Below, one piece after another: positions 7,936 to 16,870 of a stretch of DNA of 58,389 nt (the first letter of the stretch is position 1; each line of letters opens with the position of its first letter). The DNA is from Streptomyces turgidiscabies Car8. GTDB lineage: Bacteria; Actinomycetota; Actinomycetes; Streptomycetales; Streptomycetaceae. Position numbers and translations under genes: made by a program. The notes below the pieces were generated by a model. That model was given only the letters and a program-made list of their open reading frames with translations, had not been told where the DNA came from and searched no databases. The DNA is taken from assembly GCF_000331005.1 (NCBI RefSeq), contig NZ_AEJB01000223.1, positions 1 through 58,389 of the forward strand, given 5' to 3'.

Positions 7936-9061
7936 TGCCCTCTGTCCAGCCTGCCTCGTCCGTGATGCCCCGTAGGCGGGTTGTCGTGGTCGTGGGGAAC
8001 ATCTGGTCCAGGTGGGCGGTGACCGCCAGGTCCCGGGTGGCCAGGACCGGGAGCAGGGCGGCGGCGGTCTGGGTCGCCGCCGCGGCGTCCGCCGTTTCCG
8101 CCGCCGCCGTTTCCGCCAGTCGGGTGCCCGTCTTGTGGGCGTAGGCCGCCAGGAAGGACTGCCGGAAGGTCTTCGTCCGGTTGCGGCCCTTGGCCCGTTG
8201 CGCCGCCTCCGCCTTGGTCATCGCGGTCGTGGCCTGGACCAGCAGGGACGTGTACAGGAGTTCCACCGCCTCCAGGTCGGGTTCGAAGCCCACCACCGTG
8301 GAGAAGCCCAGCGCCTCGTTCCACACCGCGCGGCAGCGGTTCGCGTCGGCCACGGCGTGCAGGAGGATCGCCTTGGCCTCCTCGTACGGAGCGTCCACAC
8401 CGAGGCGCCGCGCGCGCGGGGCGTCGGCCGCCGGGGCGCCGGCCGCGAGCAGGGCCTCGTCGATGCTGTGCCGGGCCATCAGTTCCTGGGCCTTCGCGCT
8501 CAGCGCCTCGGCCTCCTCGGGGAACCCGGTCGCCTCCGCCTTCGCCAGCAGCGCGCGGATACGCGGCAGCATGCGGGATTCCGGATGCGTCCGGCGGGCG
8601 CTCTTCCCCGGTGGCGTCGGTTGCTCGTCGAGGGACTCGAGGGTCGGCAGCCCCAGCAGCAGGCGGTACAGCTCCAGGACCGTCGTCGCGTGCGTGAAGC
8701 GGTCCGCGCGCGGTGGGGCGGGGGTCGCGGCCAGCTCGGCCAGCTGTTCCGTCCAGCGGGGGCCCCGGGCCCGGTCGTCCGGTGCCTGGGCGGTGATCAG
8801 CGCCGACACCAGGCGTACGTGTACGTCGTCCAGCTCGCGCCGCACGAGACGTACGACGTCAGCCGGCTGCCAGCCCCGGCGCCAGGCCGACGCCACGAAC
8901 TCCGCGCCGCGCCGGGCGAGTTCGGCGTCGGCGGCCGGGTCGGCTGCGAGCAGGGACGCGCCCGTGTCGAGGGAGGTGTCCGTGTCGGCGTACAGGGCGG
9001 CCTCGAAGGCGCGCTCGACCGTGCCGGGCGGGTCGGGCGGGAGGGGGGTGCTGCTGGTCAC
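7883..9061 (-). CDS. DUF2786 domain protein
   Basis: 392 residues. The DUF2786 signature is central: RIRALLAKAEATGFPEEAEA with LSAKAQELMARHSIDEALL. A helical N-terminal region precedes it and a long helical tail follows. The biochemical role of DUF2786 is unknown; members occur in actinobacteria and in phage or mobile contexts. GTG start with a weak ribosome site. The last 15 or so codons overlap the first diverged monomers of the tandem array, so array growth may have reshaped the C-terminus. Confidence 0.82.
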   Translation of the reverse strand: MTSSTPLPPDPPGTVERAFEAALYADTDTSLDTGASLLAADPAADAELARRGAEFVASAWRRGWQPADVVRLVRRELDDVHVRLVSALITAQAPDDRARGPRWTEQLAELAATPAPPRADRFTHATTVLELYRLLLGLPTLESLDEQPTPPGKSARRTHPESRMLPRIRALLAKAEATGFPEEAEALSAKAQELMARHSIDEALLAAGAPAADAPRARRLGVDAPYEEAKAILLHAVADANRCRAVWNEALGFSTVVGFEPDLEAVELLYTSLLVQATTAMTKAEAAQRAKGRNRTKTFRQSFLAAYAHKTGTRLAETAAAETADAAAATQTAAALLPVLATRDLAVTAHLDQMFPTTTTTRLRGITDEAGWTEGTAAADRAQLRTRPRLHY

Positions 9062-9102
9062 CCGTCGATCGTTTCATGGCGTCGTTCGATGCCGTCGACA
9101 CC

Positions 9103-9153
9103 GACTGTCAACTTCGGGTTGACAGTCCTGTTGCTGCCAACCTAGGGTTGACA
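9103..9153 (+). promoter_or_regulatory. Promoter with two identical-architecture operators
   Basis: Two palindromes of the form TGyCAAC-N5-GTTGACA lie 29 bases apart. The first spans 9103-9127 with perfect ten-base arms GACTGTCAAC / GTTGACAGTC; the second spans 9135-9153. A -35 TTGACA (9119-9124) lies in the first and a -10 TAGGGT (9143-9148), at 18-base spacing, lies in the second. Transcription should begin at about the ATG at 9155, giving a leaderless mRNA. Confidence 0.72.
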
Positions 9154-9154
9154 C

Positions 9155-9901
9155 ATGACGAGCCATCAGCCCGTACGGGCCTCCGTACGCCTCGACGACC
9201 TCATCGAGGCGATCAAGAAAGTCCACACCGACGCCCTCGACCAGCTCCAGGACGCGATGCTCGCCGCCGATCACCTCGGCGACGTGGCCGACCATCTGAT
9301 CGGGCACTTCGTGGACCAGGCACGCCGTTCCGGTGCCTCCTGGACCGACATCGGCAGGAGCATGGGTGTCACCCGGCAGGCCGCGCAGAAGCGGTTCGTG
9401 CCGAAGGGCGAGTCGGATCTCGACCCGAGCCAGGGCTTCAACCGCTTCACGCCACGGGCCAGGAACGTGGTGGTCGTCTCCCAGGAGGAGGCCAAGTCCG
9501 CCGGCAACGACCAGATCCGCATCGGACACCTGGTCCTCGGTCTCATCGCCGAACCGGAGGGTCTCGGGGCGAAGGCGATCACCGCGCAGGGTGTCTCCCT
9601 GGACACCGTGCGCGAGGCCGCGACCGCGGGTCTGCCGGCACCCGCCGAGAGTGTCCCCGCCCTCATCCCCTTCGACTCCGACACGAAGAAGTCCCTCGAA
9701 CTCACCTTCCGCGAGGCCCTGCGCCTGGGCCACAACTACGTCGGTACCGAGCACGTCCTGCTGGCGCTGCTGGAGTTCGAGAACGGCGAGGGGCTCCTGT
9801 CCGGCCTCGGCCTCACCAAGCCGGCGGCGGAGGAGAACATCACCGCGGCCCTCGCCAAGATCAAGGTCGAGTTCGAGGAACAGGGCGAGCAGCCGAGCTG
9901 A
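9155..9901 (+). CDS. HTH plus Clp N-terminal domain protein
   Basis: 248 residues. An N-terminal helix-turn-helix-like segment (SWTDIGRSMGVTRQAAQKRF, about residues 61-80) is followed by two Clp_N repeats (FTPRARNVVVVSQEEAKSAG and LELTFREALRLGHNYVGTEH with VLLALLEFENGEGL). There is no AAA+ module, so it cannot unfold substrates alone; it may act as an adaptor or regulator linked to Clp proteolysis. Two palindromes covering its promoter suggest self-repression through the HTH. No ribosome site is apparent, which fits leaderless translation. Confidence 0.88.
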   Translation: MTSHQPVRASVRLDDLIEAIKKVHTDALDQLQDAMLAADHLGDVADHLIGHFVDQARRSGASWTDIGRSMGVTRQAAQKRFVPKGESDLDPSQGFNRFTPRARNVVVVSQEEAKSAGNDQIRIGHLVLGLIAEPEGLGAKAITAQGVSLDTVREAATAGLPAPAESVPALIPFDSDTKKSLELTFREALRLGHNYVGTEHVLLALLEFENGEGLLSGLGLTKPAAEENITAALAKIKVEFEEQGEQPS

Positions 9902-9975
9902 CGGGCGAATCCGGAAGGCAGAGCTGAACGCGCTGGTCACAGGCGTTGTCAGACCCTCCTGCCAGACTCACGGGC

Positions 9976-11724
9976 ATGGCAGGCGTGGCGGAGACGGCCG
10001 AGCGGTGGGCGCTCGCTCCGGCCGAGGACGGCGGTGTGGAGATCGCCCCCCTCGGCCCCGGTGGGCTGCCCGCCGGGCCGGTGCGGCGGGAGGCGGATCT
10101 CGGCGCGGCCGTCCGTGACCGGCCCGATGTCACACGCTGGGTGTGGCGGTCCACCCCCGATGTCTATCCGCGACTGCTCGCCACGGGGGTGCGAGTCGAG
10201 CGGTGCTACGACATCGAGGACGCCGAGACGATTCTGCTCGGCCACGAGGGGCGGCTCGGTGAGCCCCGGTCGGCGGCGGCGGCCCTCGCCCGGCTGCGCG
10301 GTGGTCCCGTACCGCCGGATCCGCCGCAGCGGTCCGCCGAACCCGGCGCGCAGTCGCCGCTCTTCGAACCGGGGCCGGTGCACGTGCCCCTGGCCGACCT
10401 GCTGGAGGTGTACGCCGACCAGCAGCGGCGGCACGACCGGGCCGCGCACCCGGACCGGATGCGGCTGCTGACGGCCGCCGAGTCGGCGGGGATGCTGGTG
10501 GCCGCCGAGATGAACGCGGCGGGGCTGCCGTGGCGCGCGGACGTCCACCGGGACCTCCTCCATGAACTGCTGGGCGAGCGGTACGCGGGCGGGGGTGAGC
10601 CCCGGCGGCTCGCCGAGCTGGCGGACGAGGTGTCGGCGGCGTTCGGGCGCAGGGTGCGGCCCGATCTGCCCGCCGATGTCGTCAAGGCCTTCGCGCAGGC
10701 CGGGATCAAGGTGCGGTCCACGAGGAGATGGGAGATCCAGAGCATCGACCATCCGGCCGTGAAGCCGCTGATCGAGTACAAGAAGCTGTACCGCATCTGG
10801 GTCGCGCACGGCTGGTCCTGGCTCCAGGACTGGGTCCGGGACGGGCGGTTCAGGCCCGAGTTCCTCGCGGGCGGGACGGTCACCGGGCGCTGGGTCACCA
10901 ACGGCGGGGGCGGGCTGCAGATCCCCAAGGTGATCCGGCGCGCCGTGGTCGCCGACCCTGGATGGCGGCTCGTCGTCGCCGACGCCGACCAGATGGAGCC
11001 GCGCGTCCTCGCCGCGATCTCGCGCGACCCCGGGCTGATGGAGGTCGCGGGGCGGGAGAGCGACCTCTACCAGTCCGTCTCCGACCGCGCGTTCTCCGGC
11101 GACCGGGAGCAGGCCAAGCTCGCCGTGCTGGGCGCGGTGTACGGGCAGACCTCCGGGGACGGCCTCAAGAACCTCGCCGCGCTCAGACGCCGGTTTCCGA
11201 AGGCGGTGGCGTACGTGGACGACGCCGCCCGCGCGGGAGAGGAGGGGCGGCTCGTGCGGACCTGGCTGGGGCGTACGTGCCCCCCGGCGGTGCGGGCCGA
11301 CACCGCCGACGACTCGGCGGAGGAGGCCGGCATCCCGCTCCCGGAGGACGAGGGCGGCGTCGACACCGCCGGGAGCGCGGGCGGGGCAGGGGCGGGGGCG
11401 CAGGAGTGGGTGCCGGGGTACGCCTCCTCCAACTCCCGTGCCCGGGGCCGCTTCGCGCGCAACTTCGTCGTCCAGGGCAGCGCGGCCGACTGGACCCTGC
11501 TGCTGCTCGCCGCGCTGCGCCGGAGCTGTGCGGGGATGGCTGCCGAGCTGGTCTTCTTCCAGCACGACGAGGTGATCGTGCACTGTCCCGAGGAGGAGGC
11601 TCAGACGGTCGTGGCGGCGATCCGGGAGGCGGCGGAGCTGGCGGGGAGGCTGACGTTCGGCGAGACGCCGGTGCGGTTTCCGTTCAGTACGGCGGTGGTG
11701 GAGTGTTACGCCGACGCCAAGTGA
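9976..11724 (+). CDS. DNA polymerase I-like (family A) polymerase without 5' nuclease
   Basis: About 582 residues. C-terminal polymerase motifs are intact: TVTGRWVTNGGGGLQIPK, motif A ADADQMEPRVLA, motif B DREQAKLAVLGAVYGQTSG and motif C FFQHDEVIVHCP. The N-terminal 200 residues correspond to the 3'-5' exonuclease domain, but I cannot find its acidic metal ligands. A Gly/Ala/acidic insertion (about residues 445-480) interrupts the fingers-to-palm region. Actinobacteria carry such a second, short PolA protein beside full PolA; a role in repair is inferred. ATG start at 9976, 74 bases after the Clp_N gene. Confidence 0.87.
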   Translation: MAGVAETAERWALAPAEDGGVEIAPLGPGGLPAGPVRREADLGAAVRDRPDVTRWVWRSTPDVYPRLLATGVRVERCYDIEDAETILLGHEGRLGEPRSAAAALARLRGGPVPPDPPQRSAEPGAQSPLFEPGPVHVPLADLLEVYADQQRRHDRAAHPDRMRLLTAAESAGMLVAAEMNAAGLPWRADVHRDLLHELLGERYAGGGEPRRLAELADEVSAAFGRRVRPDLPADVVKAFAQAGIKVRSTRRWEIQSIDHPAVKPLIEYKKLYRIWVAHGWSWLQDWVRDGRFRPEFLAGGTVTGRWVTNGGGGLQIPKVIRRAVVADPGWRLVVADADQMEPRVLAAISRDPGLMEVAGRESDLYQSVSDRAFSGDREQAKLAVLGAVYGQTSGDGLKNLAALRRRFPKAVAYVDDAARAGEEGRLVRTWLGRTCPPAVRADTADDSAEEAGIPLPEDEGGVDTAGSAGGAGAGAQEWVPGYASSNSRARGRFARNFVVQGSAADWTLLLLAALRRSCAGMAAELVFFQHDEVIVHCPEEEAQTVVAAIREAAELAGRLTFGETPVRFPFSTAVVECYADAK

Positions 11725-11730
11725 CGCGCG

Positions 11731-13971
11731 TCAACCCTGGCCGGGCGTCGGTGTTTCGCCGGTCGTCGGGTCGCCGGTCGCCGCCTCGGCCGCGGCCAGT
11801 TCACGGGCGAAGTCCCTGACCAGGTCGTGGGGTGCGTACCGGCCGTACGCGGTCTCCTCCACGAGGGATACGTCGACGAGGCGGTCCAGGGCCGCCCCGG
11901 CCCGGCGTTCGTCGGTCGCGGTGAGGCGGGCCAGGAGCGGGGCGTCGTACGTGGGGAGGTCCAGGGCGCCGATGCGGAGCAGGACGAGGGCCGCGTCCCG
12001 GTCGGTCTCGCGGGCGGAGACACTCAGCGCGTCGTGGGCGCCGGCCAGGGAACGGCGGACGCTCAGGTCGTCGTACTCCAGATACGGCAACCTGCTTTCT
12101 CCTGCGGCCAGTTGAGCGGCGGCCATGTCCGGAGTGAGGGCCCGGCGGGCGGCGAGCCGGGCTGCGACCGCGCGCAGGGCGAGCGGGAGGCGGCCGGTGA
12201 GTTCGACGAGGGGGTGGTCGGCGTCGAGGCCACCGCGCCCGGAGACCGCGCGCAGCAACTCGGCACTCTCCGCGCCGGTCAGGGAGGCGAGGGGGAAGCG
12301 GTGGGCGCCGTCGAGGGCGGTCAGCGGGGAACGGCTGGTGACGATCACCGCGCAGCCGGGGCCCGCCGGAAGCAACGGCCTTAGCTGCGCGGCCCCTTCG
12401 GCATCGTCCAGGACCAGCAGGGTGCGGGTCGGGGCGAGGAGGGAACGCAGTAACGCGGCTGCCCCGTCCGGGTGTTCGGGGACACGGCGTGGATCGGCGC
12501 CGAGGTCGCGCAGCAGCGCGGCAAGTGCCTGGGCGGGAGCGAGCGGGGGCACGTCGGCGGTGCCGCCGTGGAGGTCGACGTAGAGCTGCCCGTCCGGGAA
12601 GCGCTCCCGAAGGGCGTGGGCGACGTGCAGTGCCAGGGCACTCTTGCCCACGCCGGGCATCCCGTGGACCACGACCACGGGGGCACCGGCCGCACCCTCG
12701 GACCGGGGGCGCACCTGCGGGGCCAGGATCCGGCGCAGGTCGTCCGCGACGGCGGTACGGCCCGTGAAGTGGGCCGGAGGTGGCGGAAGTTGAGCAGGGC
12801 GGGGCACGGGAGGCAGGGTCGGGGTGGGGATGGGGTGCGATGTCGGCGCGGAGGGCGGTGATGGGGCGGGGGATGGTGACGGCGCGGAGGTCTGTGCTGC
12901 CGACGGCCCGCGTCGCGGCGTGGGGGCGGGGGCCGGCCGTGGGGTCGAACCCGACGTCGGCTGTGCGGGGACGTAGGGGAGCTTGAGGTCAGTGGTAATC
13001 GCGAGGGCGGTGGGCAGCACGACTCCGCCCGGGACCCCATGTGCCGTCAGCCCCCGGGGGCCCCTCGACCGCACAGGACGCGCTGGGTCAGCTGGTCCGG
13101 CCGGAGCGGCGGGGCTGCCCGGTTTTGTCGGCCCCGTCGTATCCGCTGTGGTCGCCGGAGGCACCGCGTCCCCCGGCAGCCTCAGTACCTCCATGTGGGC
13201 CGCGCGGATCGCCGGGCCCGGTTCCACGCCCAGTTCTTCGAGGAGGCGGTTGCGCAGGTCGCGGTGGACGGCGAGGGACTCGGCTCGGCGGCCGGTGCGG
13301 TGGAGGGTGAGCATCAGCTGGCGGTGGTAGGACTCGCGCAGCGGGTGTTCGGCCGTCAGGGCCGTCAACTCCGGTACCAGGGAGGCAAGTCGGGGGCCGC
13401 CGACGTACAGCTCGGCGTCGTAGCGCCATTCCAGCAGGAGGAGACGGGCCTCCGTGAGGCGCTGAGTGAACGCGTAGCCGAAGGTCTCGGGCGGGAGGCC
13501 GGTCAGTGGGGCGCCGCGCCACAGTGCGAGGGCCGACGCGCACTCGGTCAGGACGCGCTGCCAGTCCTGGTTGGCGTGGGCGGCCCGCGCCCGTTCGACG
13601 TGGGCGTGGAAGACGTGCACGTCGAGCTCGCCCGGGCCGACCCGCAGCAGATAGCCGGGCGGCACCGCTCGCAGCCGGGCCGGATCGTCGAGGAGGCGGC
13701 GCAGCCGGGCCACGTGGTTGTGCAGCGAGGCCTGCGCGGACGCCGGCGGCGCCCCGCCCCACAGCGCGTCCTTGAGCGTCTCGACCGGGACGACCCGGCC
13801 GGGTTCGAGGAGCAGGGCGGCGAGCAGCGTCCGTACCTTGACGCTGCCGATCGGCTGACCCGGAACAGGGGCGGGGATCGGCTGGATTCCCTCTCGCGCA
13901 AGGCCGTTGGGGGCGTGGCCGTCATAGAGGACGGGCGCGCCGAGCAGTCCGAACCGCAGACCGCACCGCAT
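11731..13971 (-). CDS. AfsR/SARP-family regulator with NB-ARC ATPase module
   Basis: 746 residues. An OmpR-type winged helix (about 10-110; VKVRTLLAALLLEPGRVVPV) is followed by a bacterial transcriptional activation domain (about 115-260), a Pro/Ala/Ser-rich linker (about 265-400) and an NB-ARC P-loop ATPase with Walker A GMPGVGKSALAL (437 on) and Walker B TLLVLDDAE. Unlike AfsR it has no C-terminal TPR array. SARPs activate secondary-metabolite genes, but none lie in this window, so the role is likely pleiotropic. It is convergent with the polymerase gene, six bases apart. Confidence 0.92.
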   Translation of the reverse strand: MRCGLRFGLLGAPVLYDGHAPNGLAREGIQPIPAPVPGQPIGSVKVRTLLAALLLEPGRVVPVETLKDALWGGAPPASAQASLHNHVARLRRLLDDPARLRAVPPGYLLRVGPGELDVHVFHAHVERARAAHANQDWQRVLTECASALALWRGAPLTGLPPETFGYAFTQRLTEARLLLLEWRYDAELYVGGPRLASLVPELTALTAEHPLRESYHRQLMLTLHRTGRRAESLAVHRDLRNRLLEELGVEPGPAIRAAHMEVLRLPGDAVPPATTADTTGPTKPGSPAAPAGPADPARPVRSRGPRGLTAHGVPGGVVLPTALAITTDLKLPYVPAQPTSGSTPRPAPAPTPRRGPSAAQTSAPSPSPAPSPPSAPTSHPIPTPTLPPVPRPAQLPPPPAHFTGRTAVADDLRRILAPQVRPRSEGAAGAPVVVVHGMPGVGKSALALHVAHALRERFPDGQLYVDLHGGTADVPPLAPAQALAALLRDLGADPRRVPEHPDGAAALLRSLLAPTRTLLVLDDAEGAAQLRPLLPAGPGCAVIVTSRSPLTALDGAHRFPLASLTGAESAELLRAVSGRGGLDADHPLVELTGRLPLALRAVAARLAARRALTPDMAAAQLAAGESRLPYLEYDDLSVRRSLAGAHDALSVSARETDRDAALVLLRIGALDLPTYDAPLLARLTATDERRAGAALDRLVDVSLVEETAYGRYAPHDLVRDFARELAAAEAATGDPTTGETPTPGQG

Positions 13972-14132
13972 GTCGTCGCCTCACTGCCCTCTCGTCCGCC
14001 AACCGCTTCCCATGTTAGCGATCTGTTGGCGTGGCCTGATGTGATCACCTCAACGGAGCCGGCCCGAGGGTGCGCGCGTATGTCGCGCAGCTCGGGGGAG
14101 TGTCGCCGTCGCGGCCGGGTCCGGATACGCGA

Positions 14133-14170
14133 GAGGGCCCGGGTCGCCAGAGGTGACGACCGGGGCCCTC
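14133..14170 (-). terminator. Hairpin terminator after the glycosyltransferase gene
   Basis: The inverted repeat GAGGGCCCGGGTCG / CGACCGGGGCCCTC has 13 of 14 bases paired and a ten-base loop, and the arms extend with GATACGC / GTATC. It lies about 65 bases beyond the glycosyltransferase stop and upstream of the SARP gene. Confidence 0.7.
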
Positions 14171-14234
14171 GTATCGCGTGGCGTGTGCGGCGGGCTTGCC
14201 GAAAGGGCTCTCGGAGAGCCTCTGGTCACCCGGT

Positions 14235-15122
14235 TCACAGGATGGGCGGGCGGCCCAGCCTGGTCAGTGTCCACACCGTGCGCCAACGCATCGGGCGGCG
14301 TTCGCCGGCCGGTTCGCGCAGGCCCTCCACGAAGCCGGCGAACCAGGCTCGCAGCGTGCGTGTGGAGCCGCCGCGCAGGACGGTGATCGCGATCCACACG
14401 GCCAGGTGTACCGGGATCAGCGGCAGCGGGAGCCTGCGGCGGACCAGCCAGACGCGGTTGCGGGCGGTGACCCGGTGGTAGATGGCGTGCCGGGCGGGCG
14501 AGGTGCTGGGGTGACGCAGCAGGAGACGCGGTTCGTAGAGGATCTTCCAGCCCGCGTCGACGGCCCGCCAGGCGAGGTCGGTCTCCTCGTGGGCGAAGAA
14601 GAAGGCGGCGGGCCAGTCGCCGGTCTGGTCGAGCATCTCCATGCGCAGGGCGTGGCCGCCGCCGAGGAACTGGGTGACGTACCCGCCGAGCATCGGGTCG
14701 CCCGCGCCGGGCCGGGGGACGTGCCGGCGCTGGGTCACGCCGTTCTCGTCGGCGATCCGGAAGCCGACGATGCCGAGGCGGGGGTCGGCGGCGTACAGGT
14801 CCCGTACGCGGGTGAGTACATCGGGGTCGATGAGCAGACCGTCGTCGTCCAGGTCGACCACGACGTCGATGTCGCCGAACTCACGCAGCCGGGCCAGGGC
14901 CACGTTCCGGCCGCCCGGGCAGCCGAGGTTCTCGTCGACCTCGATGGTGGTGACCTCACCGGAGAGGCCGGGGAGTTCGGGCAGTGGACAGCCGTTGCCG
15001 ACGAGCACGATGCGGTCGGGGGCGAGGTCCTGCTTGGCGATCGACTCCAGCAGCGCGTTGAGCGCGACGGGCCGGTTTCCCATGGTCACCACGGCCACCG
15101 CGATACGCGGTTCCACCGCCAT
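14235..15122 (-). CDS. Family 2 glycosyltransferase
   Basis: About 295 residues, GT-A fold. The nucleotide-sugar site is visible as IAVAVVTMGNRPVALNALLE, the DxD-type metal motif as VVVDLDDDGLL, and the acceptor/catalytic region as AFFFAHEETDLAWRAVDAGW (ED-like). A short hydrophobic stretch near the C-terminus (LIPVHLAVWIAITVL) suggests membrane association. The donor and acceptor cannot be told. The ATG at 15122 has GGTGGG upstream; an in-frame ATG at 15167 is the alternative. An AT-rich promoter region precedes it. Confidence 0.88.
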   Translation of the reverse strand: MAVEPRIAVAVVTMGNRPVALNALLESIAKQDLAPDRIVLVGNGCPLPELPGLSGEVTTIEVDENLGCPGGRNVALARLREFGDIDVVVDLDDDGLLIDPDVLTRVRDLYAADPRLGIVGFRIADENGVTQRRHVPRPGAGDPMLGGYVTQFLGGGHALRMEMLDQTGDWPAAFFFAHEETDLAWRAVDAGWKILYEPRLLLRHPSTSPARHAIYHRVTARNRVWLVRRRLPLPLIPVHLAVWIAITVLRGGSTRTLRAWFAGFVEGLREPAGERRPMRWRTVWTLTRLGRPPIL

Positions 15123-15236
15123 GCCACCCACCAGACCCACCTCGTTCCGGCCGCCGACGTACACCATCGCGGTCGGATGCTATCTGTTTACAGTAAGGAT
15201 GTATTAAGTACGCATTGAGTACGTCTCTTATCCATA

Positions 15237-15265
15237 ACACCCTACGGCTTCGACACCCTACGGCT
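15237..15265. repeat. Short direct repeat, 13 bases twice
   Basis: ACACCCTACGGCT occurs at 15237-15249 and again at 15253-15265, three bases apart and overlapping the stop codon of the PucR-type gene. Next to it are repeated AGTACG steps and the palindrome CTGTTTACAG (15184-15193). The function of these elements is not apparent. Confidence 0.6.
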
Positions 15266-16607
15266 ATTGGTCGGAGCCTGGCCCCAACCATGTCCGCAGC
15301 GCCCACCACCAGTGCACGCTACCCAATGGCCCGGAGACAATGCCTGGGAGATCGTCCGTCAGTGACTCACCGGTGAGCTGCTGGAGTCGGGCGAGGCGAT
15401 AGCGGACGGTGTTGGGGTGGGTGAACAGGGTAGCCGCCGTCCGGTCGAGGCGGCGGCCGTGGTCGAGGAACGCCAGCGCGGTGACCGCGATCTGACGGTG
15501 GAAGTCGTCCCGTGGATCGAGGTCGGCGAGGAGACGGGCACTGAGCCAGGCACCCAGGAGGGGCTGGTCGGCGAGGGCGATCTCGGCGGCCAGTTCGGTG
15601 AGTTCGTACACACCGTGGCGTCCGTACGGTGACGGCGCCGCCGCCTGCCCGTCGAGGTCCAGGGCGCGGACGCAGAGGCCGTACGTGGCCCGGAGGTCGT
15701 CCAGCGGGACGGCGGGCGACACCACGACGAACGCCCCGCCGCCCACGCCCGCGCCTTTTTCCTCCTCCGACTCCGCGTCCCCGCCCCCCTCCCCGATCGT
15801 CTCGCCCGCCGGCAGTCGCGGGTACAGGCCCACCAGCCGTCCGTCGAGTGTGCCGAAGTGACAGCCGCGCAGGGCGGCGAGGCGGTGGGCCAGCCGCCGG
15901 GTGCGGGCGGGCTCGCCCCCCGGGTCGGCGACCAGAAGGTGGCGTACGGCGTCCCGGCGCAGCCCGGCCGCCGCCAACTCCTCGGCGTCAGGCGGCGGTT
16001 CACCTTCGACGAGGAGCCGGCGCAGCAGCCGCGCCCGGCTCTCCCCCAGCTCGTGCGGGTTGTCCCCCTCGGCGACGCGGTACCCGTGGACGACGTGCCG
16101 TTGCAGGGCGTCGCCGTAGTCCTTGAGGCGCAGGACGGCGGAGAGCAGGGCGGCGTCGGGCACCCCGGCCGAGCGGCAGCGGTCGACGGTGATCTCGACG
16201 GCGCGGGTGTGGGCGGCCTGAACTCCGCGCAGTACGGCGGTCATCGGGACGCCCTGCCCGGCCCGGTCGGCGCCGAGCAACAGGGCGGCGGCGAAGTCCT
16301 GGGCGTCGACGCCCTGTTCGTCGCTGTCCTCTGTATGCGTATCCGTATCCGCACCCAGCCAGGCGCCGGCCGCGTTGATCATGGCGGTGACGTGCCAGAG
16401 GGTTTCCGCCTCGGCGAGCCGGGCCACCTCCGGGGAGTGCTTGCGGGCCGCACGCACGAGTTCGCTCTGGACACCCGCGTCCGCCGCCATGGCGCGCAGC
16501 ACCTCGGCGACGGTCTCGCGCTCGGACCGTTCGGACCGCTCAGGCCGCCTCTTGGGCCGCCGCTCGGGGCGCTCGCTGAGGTCGCTGACGTCGGTGAGGG
16601 CCGTCAT
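15264..16607 (-). CDS. PucR/CdaR-family helix-turn-helix regulator
   Basis: 447 residues. The C-terminal PucR HTH_30 domain is typical: LDHGRRLDRTAATLFTHPNT then VRYRLARLQQLTGESLTDD. The central region (about 130-330) is GGDEF-like and degenerate, with an inserted acidic Gly/Glu loop near GEGGGDAESEEEKGAG. PucR-type regulators respond to nitrogen or purine metabolites in other bacteria; the ligand here is unknown. The ATG at 16607 has GGGGGAGG upstream. It is divergent from the Tat-exported FAD dehydrogenase. Confidence 0.9.
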   Translation of the reverse strand: MTALTDVSDLSERPERRPKRRPERSERSERETVAEVLRAMAADAGVQSELVRAARKHSPEVARLAEAETLWHVTAMINAAGAWLGADTDTHTEDSDEQGVDAQDFAAALLLGADRAGQGVPMTAVLRGVQAAHTRAVEITVDRCRSAGVPDAALLSAVLRLKDYGDALQRHVVHGYRVAEGDNPHELGESRARLLRRLLVEGEPPPDAEELAAAGLRRDAVRHLLVADPGGEPARTRRLAHRLAALRGCHFGTLDGRLVGLYPRLPAGETIGEGGGDAESEEEKGAGVGGGAFVVVSPAVPLDDLRATYGLCVRALDLDGQAAAPSPYGRHGVYELTELAAEIALADQPLLGAWLSARLLADLDPRDDFHRQIAVTALAFLDHGRRLDRTAATLFTHPNTVRYRLARLQQLTGESLTDDLPGIVSGPLGSVHWWWALRTWLGPGSDQ

Positions 16608-16808
16608 GGGCCTCCCCCTTCGCGTCGGTGCGGTGTCGCCGACACACAACGGAGGGGCGGACGCGTTGGTTCCCGGCTACTACCGCGCTGCCGTTCCGAC
16701 CTGATTCCCTGAGCGCTACCGACGGTAACCCCAGGCTCGCCACCGACACACCCTTTTCACGGGCGCCCACACGCCCGTGCACGCGCATCCGGCCCCGCAT
16801 CGGCACTC

Positions 16809-16840
16809 GCACCCGCACCCGCACCCGCACCCGCACCCGC
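16809..16840. repeat. Hexanucleotide repeat (GCACCC)n
   Basis: Five tandem GCACCC units lie in the leader region of the FAD dehydrogenase, about 30 bases before its ribosome site. Slippage could alter promoter or leader spacing; the repeat is seen, the effect is conjecture. Confidence 0.8.
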
Positions 16841-16870
16841 CGCACGTCCTCTCCCCCGGAAGGCACCCCC

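Noticed and set aside
7308..8324. Open frames of 87-198 codons inside the tandem array on both strands
   Set aside because: The unit length of 196 bases shifts frame at each copy, and the products are low-complexity Arg/Gly/Pro with no start signals.
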